Assembly: GCA_947474365.1 (NCBI GenBank)
Contig: CANJIU010000064.1
Coordinates: forward strand, 1-54,731
Direction: 5' to 3'
Source: Opitutia bacterium
GTDB lineage: Bacteria; Verrucomicrobiota; Verrucomicrobiia; Opitutales; Opitutaceae
Length of the DNA: 54,731 bases
In this document: positions 6,104-14,870 of the stretch, piece by piece
Numbering within the stretch: position 1 is the first letter of the stretch
Layout: each line of letters begins with the position of its first letter
Program-made: the position numbers and the translations under genes
The notes under the pieces: generated by a model
Seen by the model: the letters and a program-made list of their open reading frames with translations, nothing else
What the model was told of the DNA's origin: nothing
The model's database searches: none

Positions 6104-8739
6104 GATTCATGCGCGGGAGCGTTGCCTCCATTTTTTCGGCAAGCGCAGCGGCATTGCTGGCAGCTGGGTCCGCTTATTCGGCCGATCCGGTTTCCGCCCG
6201 CTTGGTCAATATCGCCACGCGCGTCGCCGTCGGCGGCTCCGCGGGCACTCCGATTCCTGGATTCGTTCTCGGAGGCACTGGCACCAAGCCGATGCTCGTG
6301 CGCGCCGTAGGTCCGACGCTCGGCGGCTTTGGCGTAAGCGGCGTTCTGGCCGACCCGCGTCTCAGCCTCGTCAGCGGGACCGCGACGGTCGCGACCAATG
6401 ACAATTGGCTGGCGGCCGACGGAGCGACGATGACCGGAATGGGGGCCTTTGCCCTGACCGCCGGCAGCCGTGACGCCGCCCTGATCACCCCGCTCGCCAC
6501 CGGTCCCTTTACCGCGCCCGTCACCGCAACCGACGGCGGGAGCGGCGTCGCACTGCTCGAAGTCTACGATGCTTCCCCCGTCGCGACCTCGTACCTCGTC
6601 AACGCCTCGACGCGCGCCTTCGTGGGAACGGGCGACAATGTGCTGATTCCTGGATTTGTAATCGCAGGGCCCGGTTCGCTCCGCCTGCTCATCCGCGCGG
6701 TCGGACCAACATTGGCGAATTTCGGCGTCACCGGCGCGCTCGCCGACCCGACGATCACGCTCTACCGAGGTTCGACCGTGATCGCGACCAACGATAATTG
6801 GTCGAGCGCCACCAACGCCGCCGAGATTTCAACCGCTGCCACCGCGTTCGGCGCGTTCGCCCTGCCGGATGGAAGCCGGGACGCGGCCCTCGTCGTCACC
6901 CTGCCAGCCGGCTCGTATTCGGCGATCGTCAGCGGGGTGGGCAACACGACCGGCACCGCGCTTGTCGAACTTTATAGCGAGACGCCGGCAGCTCCGGTCG
7001 GCTCCAGCACCCCGGGTTTCTCCATTGCGGGTGTCACCACCGGTCCGAATCTGCCGACCTATCAGGACACGGTATCGGTCATCGCCCGGGTCCAGGCCCC
7101 TGCCGGAGCGACGGTTTCGCAGGTGCGGCTGGATTACAGCGTGACCGCGCCGACGCCGCTTCCGCCAGTGACGCTCACGATGCTCGACGACGGGTTGCAC
7201 GGTGACGGCGCCGCGGGCGACGGTGTTTTTGGCGCGACCATTCCGGTGCAGGCCGCCGGAACCACGGTCAGCTACACGGTAAACGCCGCCGACAATCAGG
7301 GCGGCAACGGCAGCACCGCGCCGGCAATTTTTCAGGTAAGTTCGACGCTGACCGACACGACCTTCAGTTCGCCGGAGTTTCTCGGCATCCCGACGCAACA
7401 GAGCGTCACCCTCAATCTCGAGGCGACTACGGCGCTCGAGCTCTACGTCGAATATGGAGCGGTGCCGGGGAGCTACACCGGCCAAACTCCGGTGGCAACG
7501 TATCCCGCCAACGCTCCCATCGAGCTCAAGATTCAGTCCTCGGATTCGCGAGCGCCGTTTCAGGCCAATCGCCGTTACTATTATCGGGTCCGTTATCGTG
7601 CGCCCGGCGAGACGGTGTTCAAGAGCCGGGGCGAGCGCAGCTTTCAGACCCAGCGCCCGCGGGGACAGCCCTTCACGTTCACGCTCACCGCCGATCCGCA
7701 CATGGACGAAGTGACAAACCCCGCGCTGTTCGCCCTCGATATGCGCAACATTCGGGCGGACAACCCGGACTTTCACGTGGACCTCGGAGATATTTTCATG
7801 ACGGACAAGATCGCGACGATCATCCCCGGCTTGACTGTGAACTATGGGGCCGTCGAGTTCCGCGCGCAGCTGTTGCGGAACCAGTTTGCGGAGTTCGCCC
7901 ACTCTGTACCGTTTTTCTTCACGCTCGGAAATCACGAGGCGGAATACCGCTATTTGTACGACGCGGACCGTTCGCCGGGAAAAGATAACAACATCCCGTC
8001 ATGGGATCTCATCGCCCGGAAGCGCTACTACCCGACCCCGGTGCCGGACGCGTTCTATACCGGCAGCAACGAGACCAATCTCGTCGCCGGGAAGGCGGAA
8101 TTGCTGGAAAACTACTACGCCTGGGAGTGGGGTGACGCGCTGTTCGTCGTGCTGGATCCCTTCAACAACACGCTGGCGAATCCCAACCAGAATCCCGCCG
8201 ACAACTGGAAGTGGTCACTGGGAAAAACCCAGTACGACTGGCTGAAGCAGACGCTCCAGACGAGCCGGGCGCGCTACAAATTCCTCTTCATGCATCACCT
8301 CGTCGGCGGCGTCGCCTCGGCCCGCGGTGGCGTGGAGACCGCGCAGCGCTACGAATGGGGCGGGAAAAACATCGATGGCACGGACGGGTTTGCCGCGAAA
8401 CGCCCGGGCTGGGACATGCCGATCCATCAATTGCTCCGCCTCAACAAGGTGAGCGCGGTTTTTCACGGACACGACCACCTGTACGCGTACCAGCAACTCG
8501 ACGGCATCGTGTATCAGGAATGTCCGCAGCCCGGCACGGCGCAGTTCAATACCGGCAGCCAGGTCGACGGAGAGTACAAGGAAGGAACCATCCTGCCGAA
8601 CTCCGGCCACCTCCGCATCACGGTCGGCCCTGACAACACCAAGGTCGAATATGTGCGCGCCGCCCTCCCGACCCAGGAAACCGCGACGCTGCGCAACCGC
8701 ACGATTTCCCACACCTACACCATGGCACCGGCAAATTAG
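6088..8739 (+). CDS. secreted modular metallophosphoesterase
   Basis: An 883-residue exported protein with a calcineurin-type metallophosphoesterase domain, the fold of purple acid phosphatases and phosphodiesterases. Order: signal peptide (about 1-32), two tandem repeat units of about 130 residues (about 37-300, 'LVN..TR...GPTL..FGV'), a beta-sandwich linker (about 310-425, DDGLHGDGAAGDGVFGATIP), a fibronectin-III-like domain of the purple-phosphatase type (about 428-530), then the catalytic domain. Metal ligands are visible as ADPHMD (about 535), DLGDIF, GNHEAE (about 614), MHH (about 734) and GHDHLY (about 793). The ATG at 6088 sits in a strong hairpin. The ATG at 6109 (MRGSVASIF) gives an equally good signal peptide and may be the true start. 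The sigma factor gene follows after 15 bases. Confidence 0.88.
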   Translation: MKSTHGFMRGSVASIFSASAAALLAAGSAYSADPVSARLVNIATRVAVGGSAGTPIPGFVLGGTGTKPMLVRAVGPTLGGFGVSGVLADPRLSLVSGTATVATNDNWLAADGATMTGMGAFALTAGSRDAALITPLATGPFTAPVTATDGGSGVALLEVYDASPVATSYLVNASTRAFVGTGDNVLIPGFVIAGPGSLRLLIRAVGPTLANFGVTGALADPTITLYRGSTVIATNDNWSSATNAAEISTAATAFGAFALPDGSRDAALVVTLPAGSYSAIVSGVGNTTGTALVELYSETPAAPVGSSTPGFSIAGVTTGPNLPTYQDTVSVIARVQAPAGATVSQVRLDYSVTAPTPLPPVTLTMLDDGLHGDGAAGDGVFGATIPVQAAGTTVSYTVNAADNQGGNGSTAPAIFQVSSTLTDTTFSSPEFLGIPTQQSVTLNLEATTALELYVEYGAVPGSYTGQTPVATYPANAPIELKIQSSDSRAPFQANRRYYYRVRYRAPGETVFKSRGERSFQTQRPRGQPFTFTLTADPHMDEVTNPALFALDMRNIRADNPDFHVDLGDIFMTDKIATIIPGLTVNYGAVEFRAQLLRNQFAEFAHSVPFFFTLGNHEAEYRYLYDADRSPGKDNNIPSWDLIARKRYYPTPVPDAFYTGSNETNLVAGKAELLENYYAWEWGDALFVVLDPFNNTLANPNQNPADNWKWSLGKTQYDWLKQTLQTSRARYKFLFMHHLVGGVASARGGVETAQRYEWGGKNIDGTDGFAAKRPGWDMPIHQLLRLNKVSAVFHGHDHLYAYQQLDGIVYQECPQPGTAQFNTGSQVDGEYKEGTILPNSGHLRITVGPDNTKVEYVRAALPTQETATLRNRTISHTYTMAPAN
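6199..6975 (+). repeat. intragenic duplicated repeat pair (copy 1)
   Basis: Two tandem units of about 130 codons encode 'LVNIATR...GPTLGGFGV...' and 'LVNASTR...GPTLANFGV...'. The pair is clearly paralogous to 18642-19427 in the YHYH protein, where the same two units appear in the same order, with long identical peptide runs (for example GTGDNVLIPGFVI). More diverged copies close the second metallophosphoesterase (about 11314-12126). Confidence 0.75.
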
Positions 8740-8754
8740 TTCCGGCGCCACGAT

Positions 8755-9486
8755 GTGGCCCAGCAAACCAGTCCCCGATCCCCCCACCCAATGTATCAGC
8801 CATCCCCCGACATAGGAGATGCGACCCCGATCGCCGTTTCATCCCCGGAAACCGCCGATTATTCCAATGCGCTGCTGAAAATGAATCCGGCGTCGCGCAG
8901 TGAACTGCTCGCTCTGGTTGAGCGCGCCCGCCACGGCGATGTCGGCGCACAATCGGAGCTCGTGCACCGATACTCGCGTCGCATCTCAGCCTTTGTGCGT
9001 CCCATTATTGCCCAACCCAGCGCGGTGGAGGACATCGTGCAGGGTGTGTTCATCCGGATGTTTCGCCGGCTCAGGCTGCTGCGCGATCCGAGGACGTTTG
9101 AATCGTGGCTCTTCACCCTCGCCCGCAATGCTTCGCTCGACTACCTCCGTCGCGACCGGTGCCGGCCAAAGTTGATTTGGGACGAAGATCGCATCGCGAC
9201 GACACCCGACCTCGATTCGACCGCGGTGACCCGTGAGATCACCGAGGCATTGGAACACGCGCTGGTCCGCCTGCGACCAAAGGATCGGAAAATCGTCACG
9301 CTGGTCGTCCAAGGGCACAGCTACAGCGAGATCGCCGAGAGCGAGGGTCTGTCAATCGGTGCGGTCAAGTTGCGGCTCAATCGCGTGAGGCCTTTTCTCC
9401 GCAAGTCCGTCGGGGAGGCCGTTGGACTACCAGGACGGGAACCCGAGATCCCTTCCGATCGCTCCCGCTGCGCAGCGGCGGCCTGA
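8755..9486 (+). CDS. ECF-type RNA polymerase sigma factor
   Basis: A sigma-70-family initiation factor of the extracytoplasmic type. Region 2 reads SAVEDIVQGVFIRMFRRLR and FESWLFTLARNASLDYLRRD (core and -10 binding). Region 4 reads LRPKDRKIVTLVVQGHSYSE followed by IAESEGLSIGAVKLRLNR, a helix-turn-helix for the -35 element. No extra C-terminal domain is present. The frame opens with GTG at 8755. ATG at 8791 and 8881 are alternatives, and the 8881 start (MNPASRSELLALVERARHGD) gives the compact length typical of the family. It lies 15 bases after one metallophosphoesterase and 60 before the next, so it is probably co-transcribed with both. No anti-sigma gene is adjacent. It may drive the duplicated promoter-like block at 6021 and 16283 (inference). 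Confidence 0.88.
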   Translation: MAQQTSPRSPHPMYQPSPDIGDATPIAVSSPETADYSNALLKMNPASRSELLALVERARHGDVGAQSELVHRYSRRISAFVRPIIAQPSAVEDIVQGVFIRMFRRLRLLRDPRTFESWLFTLARNASLDYLRRDRCRPKLIWDEDRIATTPDLDSTAVTREITEALEHALVRLRPKDRKIVTLVVQGHSYSEIAESEGLSIGAVKLRLNRVRPFLRKSVGEAVGLPGREPEIPSDRSRCAAAA

Positions 9487-9546
9487 TGGACCGCATCCCA
9501 GTGGACAAATCACCGCCTTCCTGAAACCTGCGGCCAATCGCACTCC

Positions 9547-12129
9547 ATGACGAAAACACACTCGCCCGAATTCAGCGGAACCGTTCACGCCCTTTTCCGT
9601 TGGGCGACCGGGACCAAAAAGGTGCGGCGCACCGGCTTCAATTGGGGTGCGTTCGTCGTGGGTGTATTCGCCCTGACCATCACGGCGCAGGCGGCCGATT
9701 TCCCGGGGTCGATCGTTTTGGGCCGGCCCACCGGTACATCGATTACCGCCAGTCTGCTGGCTCCTTCCGCCCAGACCGTCTATTTGGAATTCGGCATTCT
9801 CACGGGGAATTATCCGTCGCAAACCAAGGAAACCGCGATGGCGGCGAATCAACCTCTCGAGGTGGACATGACGCCGCTGCTGCCCAACACGCGCTACTAT
9901 TACCGCGTGCGGTTCCGCACCCCCACCGCAACGGTGTTTGACGCAACACCGGAGTACTCGTTTATGACCCAGCGCGCGCCCGGCAGCACCTTCATCTTCG
10001 GCGCCCAGGGCGATTCCCACCCGGAACGACTCCGGCAACAATGGGACCCGACGCTTTACACCCGCACTTTGACTGCCGTGGCGGCGGACAAACCGGACTT
10101 CTACATCACCAGCGGCGACGACTTCAGTGTCGACCAAATCAATCAGGCCAACCCTCGCGCGGTCACTCAAACTCAGGTCAGCGATCGCTACACCCTTCAA
10201 CGTCCGTACTTTGGCATCCTCGGAAAATCCGCCCCGCTGTTTCTCGTCAATGGCAACCATGAGCAGGCGGCCCGCTACATCCTCGATGGCACGCCCAACA
10301 ACGTCGCCGTGTGGGCCCAAAACGCCCGCAACCTCTACTATGCGAACCCAGCGCCGGACGATTTCTATTCCGGCAATTCGGAAACGGTCCAGTACATCGG
10401 GCTGTTGCGAAACTACTACGCGTTTACCTGGGGCGATGCGCTGTTCGTCACGATCGATCCGTACTGGGGTTCTCCAGTCGTCGTTGATAACGATTTCTAC
10501 GGCGGAAACAAGCGTTCCGATCTCTGGGATGTCACGCACGGCGACGCGCAGTACCAGTGGCTCAAGACGACCCTGGAGCAGAGCCGCGCCAAGTATAAGT
10601 TCATTTTCGCCCATCACGTTCTAGGGACCCAGCGCGGCGGAATCGACGTCGCGCTAAAGTACGAATGGGGCGGGCAAAACAACAACGGCACGCCGGGTTT
10701 CGCCACGAACCGCCCCAAGTGGCTGTTGCCGATCCACCAACTCATGGTGGCCAACAAGGTCACCATCTTCTTCCAGGGGCACGATCACATCTGGGTGCAT
10801 CAACAACTCGACGGCGTAACGTACCAGACGCTCAGTTCCCCCGCGAACCCCAACTACGATCTCTTCAATTCCGACGCCTACGCCACCGGCGAACGTTTTC
10901 CCGACAGTGGCTACACCCGTGTCACCGTGGCGCCGACCGGCGTCAAGGTGGAGTACGTGCGGATGTACATGCCGGCCGACGAAGGCCCGGGAAAGACGAG
11001 CGGAACGGTCGCCTTCAGCTATACGATTGGGGCGGGTGCGGACGCCACGCCGGTCCCGGTCATTTCGCTGCAACCGGTGTCACAGACCGTGGCGCCGGGA
11101 GCGACGGTCACGTTGTCGGTCAATGCGACCAGCACCCTGCCCCTCACGTATCAATGGAAACGTGACGGCGTCAATGTGGCCGGCGGAACGTCTTCGCTGC
11201 TAGTCATCACGAACATGCAGGCGGCCAACACGGGGAGTTACACCGCGGTGATCACCAATAACGCCGGTGGCTCCGTCACATCGACTCCGGCGACGCTGAC
11301 GCTCGGGACCAGCAAGCTGGCCAATCTTTCAGTTCGGTCCACGGCAGGCAGCGGCGATGCCACCCTGATTGTTGGATTGGTCGTCGGCCCGGGAACACCG
11401 GCAGGGCTGTTACTCCGCGGAGTCGGGCCGACGCTCGGAACATTTGGCGTGTCGGACGCGCTCGATGACCCGGTGCTGACGCTGCGGACCGGCGCGGGTG
11501 CGGTGGTGGCGAGTAATGACGACTGGGGCACCTCTAACGGGGCCGCGCAAATAGCGGGGAACGCCCGGCAGTCGGGCGCGTTTGCCTTGCCGACAGCCAG
11601 CCGCGATTCGGCGATCCTGATGAATCTCGCATCGGGTTCCTACACCGCCCAAGTCACGGGAAAAGCGGCGGCGACCGGAGTGGCGCTGATGGAGGCATAC
11701 GATACGAATGCTTCGCCCACGTCGGGGCGGCTCGTGAACCTTTCCGCCCGCACGCAGGTGGGGACCGGAGGCTCCGTGCTGATCGCCGGGTTCGCAATCA
11801 GCGGACCGGTGCCGAAGCAATTGTTGATTCGCGCAGTCGGGCCGACGCTGGCGGGATTCGGCGTGGGCGGTGTGCTGGCGGATCCGCAATTGGCGCTCTT
11901 TCGCGATGGCGACACGACCCCGATTCAACAAAACGACAACTGGCTGGCCTCGAGCAACGCAGCGCAGATCGGACTGGTCAGCGGGCTGGTCGGTGCGTTT
12001 GCGTTGCCGGCCAATTCACGCGACGCAGCCCTGCTCGTCACGCTCCCTCCCGGCACCTATACCGCCCAGGTGAGTGGTGTTGGCGGCACGACAGGCGTGG
12101 CGCTGATGGAGATTTACGAGGCGCCGTGA
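9547..12129 (+). CDS. second secreted metallophosphoesterase with Ig-like and repeat domains
   Basis: An 860-residue exported calcineurin-like phosphoesterase. A long basic N-terminus precedes a hydrophobic stretch (about 34-50, FVVGVFALTITAQA) that serves as signal peptide. A fibronectin-like domain (about 55-145, ending FMTQRAP) leads into the catalytic core: GDSHPE (about 154), SGDDF, GNHEQA (about 235), AHHVLG and GHDHIW (about 410). An Ig-like domain follows (about 505-588, QWKRDGVNVAGG and NTGSYTAVITNNAGG). Two 'LxNLSxR...GPTL' repeat units form the C-terminus. Compared with the gene at 6088 the repeats have moved from front to back, so the two share domains but not architecture. No Shine-Dalgarno precedes the ATG. 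Substrate unknown; phosphomonoesters or phosphodiesters scavenged outside the cell are the family expectation. Confidence 0.88.
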   Translation: MTKTHSPEFSGTVHALFRWATGTKKVRRTGFNWGAFVVGVFALTITAQAADFPGSIVLGRPTGTSITASLLAPSAQTVYLEFGILTGNYPSQTKETAMAANQPLEVDMTPLLPNTRYYYRVRFRTPTATVFDATPEYSFMTQRAPGSTFIFGAQGDSHPERLRQQWDPTLYTRTLTAVAADKPDFYITSGDDFSVDQINQANPRAVTQTQVSDRYTLQRPYFGILGKSAPLFLVNGNHEQAARYILDGTPNNVAVWAQNARNLYYANPAPDDFYSGNSETVQYIGLLRNYYAFTWGDALFVTIDPYWGSPVVVDNDFYGGNKRSDLWDVTHGDAQYQWLKTTLEQSRAKYKFIFAHHVLGTQRGGIDVALKYEWGGQNNNGTPGFATNRPKWLLPIHQLMVANKVTIFFQGHDHIWVHQQLDGVTYQTLSSPANPNYDLFNSDAYATGERFPDSGYTRVTVAPTGVKVEYVRMYMPADEGPGKTSGTVAFSYTIGAGADATPVPVISLQPVSQTVAPGATVTLSVNATSTLPLTYQWKRDGVNVAGGTSSLLVITNMQAANTGSYTAVITNNAGGSVTSTPATLTLGTSKLANLSVRSTAGSGDATLIVGLVVGPGTPAGLLLRGVGPTLGTFGVSDALDDPVLTLRTGAGAVVASNDDWGTSNGAAQIAGNARQSGAFALPTASRDSAILMNLASGSYTAQVTGKAAATGVALMEAYDTNASPTSGRLVNLSARTQVGTGGSVLIAGFAISGPVPKQLLIRAVGPTLAGFGVGGVLADPQLALFRDGDTTPIQQNDNWLASSNAAQIGLVSGLVGAFALPANSRDAALLVTLPPGTYTAQVSGVGGTTGVALMEIYEAP

Positions 12130-12249
12130 CCGGTGCCTATTTCGGAAAGCCGGAGCAGTCGCGCGTCTGAATCGGTTTCGCCTCAATTCTTTTGCGGACC
12201 GAGGCAGAGCCATGAGCAACGGTTGGGTGCAGGGTTGAAAAAGAGGTCG

Positions 12250-13236
12250 TTACCCGAACGCGCGCCGCCGTAACGCCCGCAGCGTCGCCCAGCCGTCCCA
12301 ATCGGTCCACGCTGGCAGGGCACGAGCGCTGGTTTTCGGACGGTGGCCGGTCGTTTGCCGATATTTGGCCAGATGCAGTTGGACGAAGGCCTGGGTGCCG
12401 AGGATGGCGCCGTCGGTGAGATACCGGAGTCGACAGCGAAGGACAGTGCTCAACGGCAATCGGCCGCCGGCATCGATTACGCGCTGAAACTCCACATCCG
12501 GGATGGCCGCGAAACCTTCGCGGGCGCCGGCACCGACACCAAAAAGCAGTTCACGATAGTGTGCGTGTGTATCGTCCCATGGGCACCCGCCAATCACGGA
12601 GCGAATGCCGTCGCGGGCTTTGGCTGCGCCTGCCACCGCCTCCGCGTATCCGCAAAAGCGATAGTCTTTGGGATCCGCGACGAGGCCCGCGCGCACGCAA
12701 TTGAGATCGACATAGGCGGCGACGGTTCGCGCCACCTGTTCCGCGGTGTCGACCAGGACGCTCTTGAAGCGCTCGGCCCAAAGAGTGCCGAAACGTCCGT
12801 GCGATTTGTTGAACCAGATCGAGAATCGTTGTTTGGCCAGTTTCATGAACTGCGAAACGTCGCCCATCAGGGCGAGTTGCCGCCGTCGCCATTCGTTCGC
12901 CGAGGGACCGTTGGCGGCCAGTTCGGCTTCGACGACGGAAAGGCGGGCGGACTGGTACCTGGTCGGTTTGGGGTAGAGGATTCTGTACCGACGGAGGAGT
13001 TCTTCGTCCGAAAGGGGAGTCGACGTCGGCACGTGAAGCAAGACGTGGAAGTGATTCGACATGATCGTGTAGGTCACAATTTGAACGCCACAGTACTCGG
13101 CGACCTGCCAGAGTTGGCGACGGAGGACATCCTTCGCCGTGTCGTCGAATAGCCATTCTCCGTTTACGGTACGACTGATGCAGTGGTACGAGGCGGCGCT
13201 CTCGCTCGCGGGAATCTTGATCCGGGCCTGTCGCAT
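12250..13236 (-). CDS. REP-associated tyrosine transposase (RAYT-type, Y1 HUH)
   Basis: A single-strand HUH nuclease of the IS200/RAYT class that nicks and rejoins hairpin DNA through a tyrosine. The metal-binding HUH motif is in MSNHFHVLLHVP (about residue 58). The flanking family signatures are YHCISRTVNGEWLFDD near the start, SIWFNKSHGRFGTLWAERFK in the middle and YVDLNCVRAGLVADPKDYRF after it. The frame is open to TTG at 13281, with ATGs at 13272, 13248 and 13236. The 13236 start (MRQARIKIP) matches the usual RAYT beginning. At about 330 residues it is longer than IS200 TnpA, which fits the RAYT group with a C-terminal extension. It is a single gene with no partner tnpB and no obvious terminal repeats on its 3' side. 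Confidence 0.9.
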   Translation of the reverse strand: MRQARIKIPASESAASYHCISRTVNGEWLFDDTAKDVLRRQLWQVAEYCGVQIVTYTIMSNHFHVLLHVPTSTPLSDEELLRRYRILYPKPTRYQSARLSVVEAELAANGPSANEWRRRQLALMGDVSQFMKLAKQRFSIWFNKSHGRFGTLWAERFKSVLVDTAEQVARTVAAYVDLNCVRAGLVADPKDYRFCGYAEAVAGAAKARDGIRSVIGGCPWDDTHAHYRELLFGVGAGAREGFAAIPDVEFQRVIDAGGRLPLSTVLRCRLRYLTDGAILGTQAFVQLHLAKYRQTTGHRPKTSARALPAWTDWDGWATLRALRRRAFG

Positions 13237-13280
13237 CCTGGCGAGCATGCGGCCGGAGCGCGAGCCGGCCATCCCGCACA

Positions 13281-13343
13281 ATACCCGATTTTGGGTATGA
13301 TTAACCTGTCCCTTCCTGGGAAGGAGTATTTAACCTGTCCCTT
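13281..13343. repeat. repeat block 5' of the RAYT gene
   Basis: The direct repeat TTAACCTGTCCCTT occurs at 13301-13314 and again at 13330-13343. Between them lies the dyad CCTTCC-TG-GGAAGG (13311-13324). Just upstream is ATACCC-GATTTT-GGGTAT (13281-13298). This is a compact set of short hairpins and direct repeats next to a HUH transposase, the arrangement expected of its recognition sites. The second direct repeat ends 27 bases before the sulfatase ATG. Confidence 0.6.
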
Positions 13344-13370
13344 TTGGCCGAGGCCCCCTCTTTTCGAAAC

Positions 13371-14753
13371 ATGAAAAACCTCCTGTCCCTGATTTCTGCA
13401 TTGATGGCGCTGACCTTGATCGCCCAAGCCGCCAATCAACCCCGCCCTCCCAATGTCGTCCTGATTCTCATCGACGACTTCGGTTATGAGTGCGTCACGG
13501 CCAACGGCGGCGAAAGCTATCGCACGCCCGTGATGGACAAGCTCGCCGCAACCGGAGTGCGCTTTGAGCAATGCCACGTGCAACCGCTCTGCACCCCCAC
13601 CCGCGTCCAGTTGATGACAGGAATGAGCAACCGGAGAAACTACACCCACTTCGGCCACCTCGACCCCTCCCAAAAGACCTTCGGCAATTTGCTTAAACAG
13701 GCCGGCTACGCGACGTGCATCACCGGGAAATGGCAATTGAGCAACGACCTCCCCGGGCCTGGCCATTTCGGCTTTGACGAATATTGCCTCTGGCAACTCA
13801 ACCGCCGGCCCGGCCGCTACAAAAACCCCGGCTTGGAAATCAACGGCAAGCAGCACGACTACTCTAAAAACGAGTACGGACCCGACATCGTCAGCAACTA
13901 CGCCATCGACTTCGTCAGCCGCAAGAAGGACGTGCCGTTCTTTCTCTACTATCCGATGATGCTGACCCACTCGCCCTATGACGCCACCCCCGACAGCCCC
14001 GACTATCTGACCGCGAAGAGCGGCCAGGGCAAAGGAGCAACCGGACATTTCCCCGACATGGTGGCATACACCGACAAACTCATCGGCAAGCTCATCTCCA
14101 AACTCGAGGAACTCCACCTGCGCGAAAACACCGTCGTGCTCATCCTCGGCGACAACGGCACCGGACGCGGCACACCGTCGAAATTCAAGGGCCGCGACGT
14201 CGTCGGGGGCAAGGGCACTTCCACCATGTGGGGCACCCATGTACCCGCGATCGGCAATTGGCCCGGGCATTTCGCGAGCGGCAAGGTCTCGACCGACCTG
14301 ATCGACGCCACCGACTTTCTGCCGACGATCTGCGAGGCCACCGCCATCAAGGTTCCGGCCGAGCTGAAGATCGACGGACGCAGTTTCCTCGCCCAACTTC
14401 GCGGGGAAAAAGGACAGCCCCGCGACTGGCTTTACGCGTGGTACAACCCGAGCGGCGGAGCGACCGCGAAAGCGGAATTCGCCCACGACGCCCAATTCAA
14501 ACTCTACACCGACGGCCGTTTCTTCGCCGTGGCGCAGGATGATCTGGAAACGTCTCCCCTGAAAGACAGTGCCCTTGACGCTTCGGCAAAAGCAGCGAAG
14601 GCGAAACTGCAGGCGGCGTTAAAACAATTCGAAGGACCGCGCCCCGACTATTTCGTGAAGCAGACCAAGCCCTTTGGCGGCGAAGCCGGCGAGGATTCCG
14701 AGGGTAACAAAGAAGAAAAGACCAAGGGGAAGCGTCGGAAGGCGAAGGAGTAG
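13371..14753 (+). CDS. secreted sulfatase (formylglycine type)
   Basis: A 460-residue exported hydrolase of sulfate esters. Residues 1-20 form a signal peptide (MKNLLSLISALMALTLIAQA). The calcium-binding LILIDDFGYE follows. The nucleophile motif C-T-P-T-R (Cys at about 74) is of the cysteine type that needs conversion to formylglycine. Later come TGKWQLS, a paired-metal GDNGTGRG and a C-terminal subdomain. The tail is lysine/glutamate-rich (KEEKTKGKRRKAKE), unusual for the family. No maturase gene is recognisable close by; the radical SAM genes here do not look like anaerobic sulfatase maturases. The open frame extends upstream to a TTG at 13344 inside the RAYT-associated repeat, so the ATG at 13371 is preferred. 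The substrate is likely a sulfated polysaccharide, by family habit only. Confidence 0.9.
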   Translation: MKNLLSLISALMALTLIAQAANQPRPPNVVLILIDDFGYECVTANGGESYRTPVMDKLAATGVRFEQCHVQPLCTPTRVQLMTGMSNRRNYTHFGHLDPSQKTFGNLLKQAGYATCITGKWQLSNDLPGPGHFGFDEYCLWQLNRRPGRYKNPGLEINGKQHDYSKNEYGPDIVSNYAIDFVSRKKDVPFFLYYPMMLTHSPYDATPDSPDYLTAKSGQGKGATGHFPDMVAYTDKLIGKLISKLEELHLRENTVVLILGDNGTGRGTPSKFKGRDVVGGKGTSTMWGTHVPAIGNWPGHFASGKVSTDLIDATDFLPTICEATAIKVPAELKIDGRSFLAQLRGEKGQPRDWLYAWYNPSGGATAKAEFAHDAQFKLYTDGRFFAVAQDDLETSPLKDSALDASAKAAKAKLQAALKQFEGPRPDYFVKQTKPFGGEAGEDSEGNKEEKTKGKRRKAKE

Positions 14754-14768
14754 CCGCCCATCCAAACG

Positions 14769-14782
14769 GCCGATCGATCGGC
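14769..14782. promoter_or_regulatory. perfect 14-base palindrome
   Basis: GCCGATCGATCGGC lies 15 bases after the sulfatase stop and 88 bases before the next start. It could be an operator or a small hairpin; no T-run follows. Confidence 0.25.
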
Positions 14783-14870
14783 AAGTTTGCGTTGCGAGGA
14801 ATGTGTTGCAACGCAGCCCGATTTGGCGGCACACATGCACACCCCGGCGACCAACCGTCACTCCTCCTCC

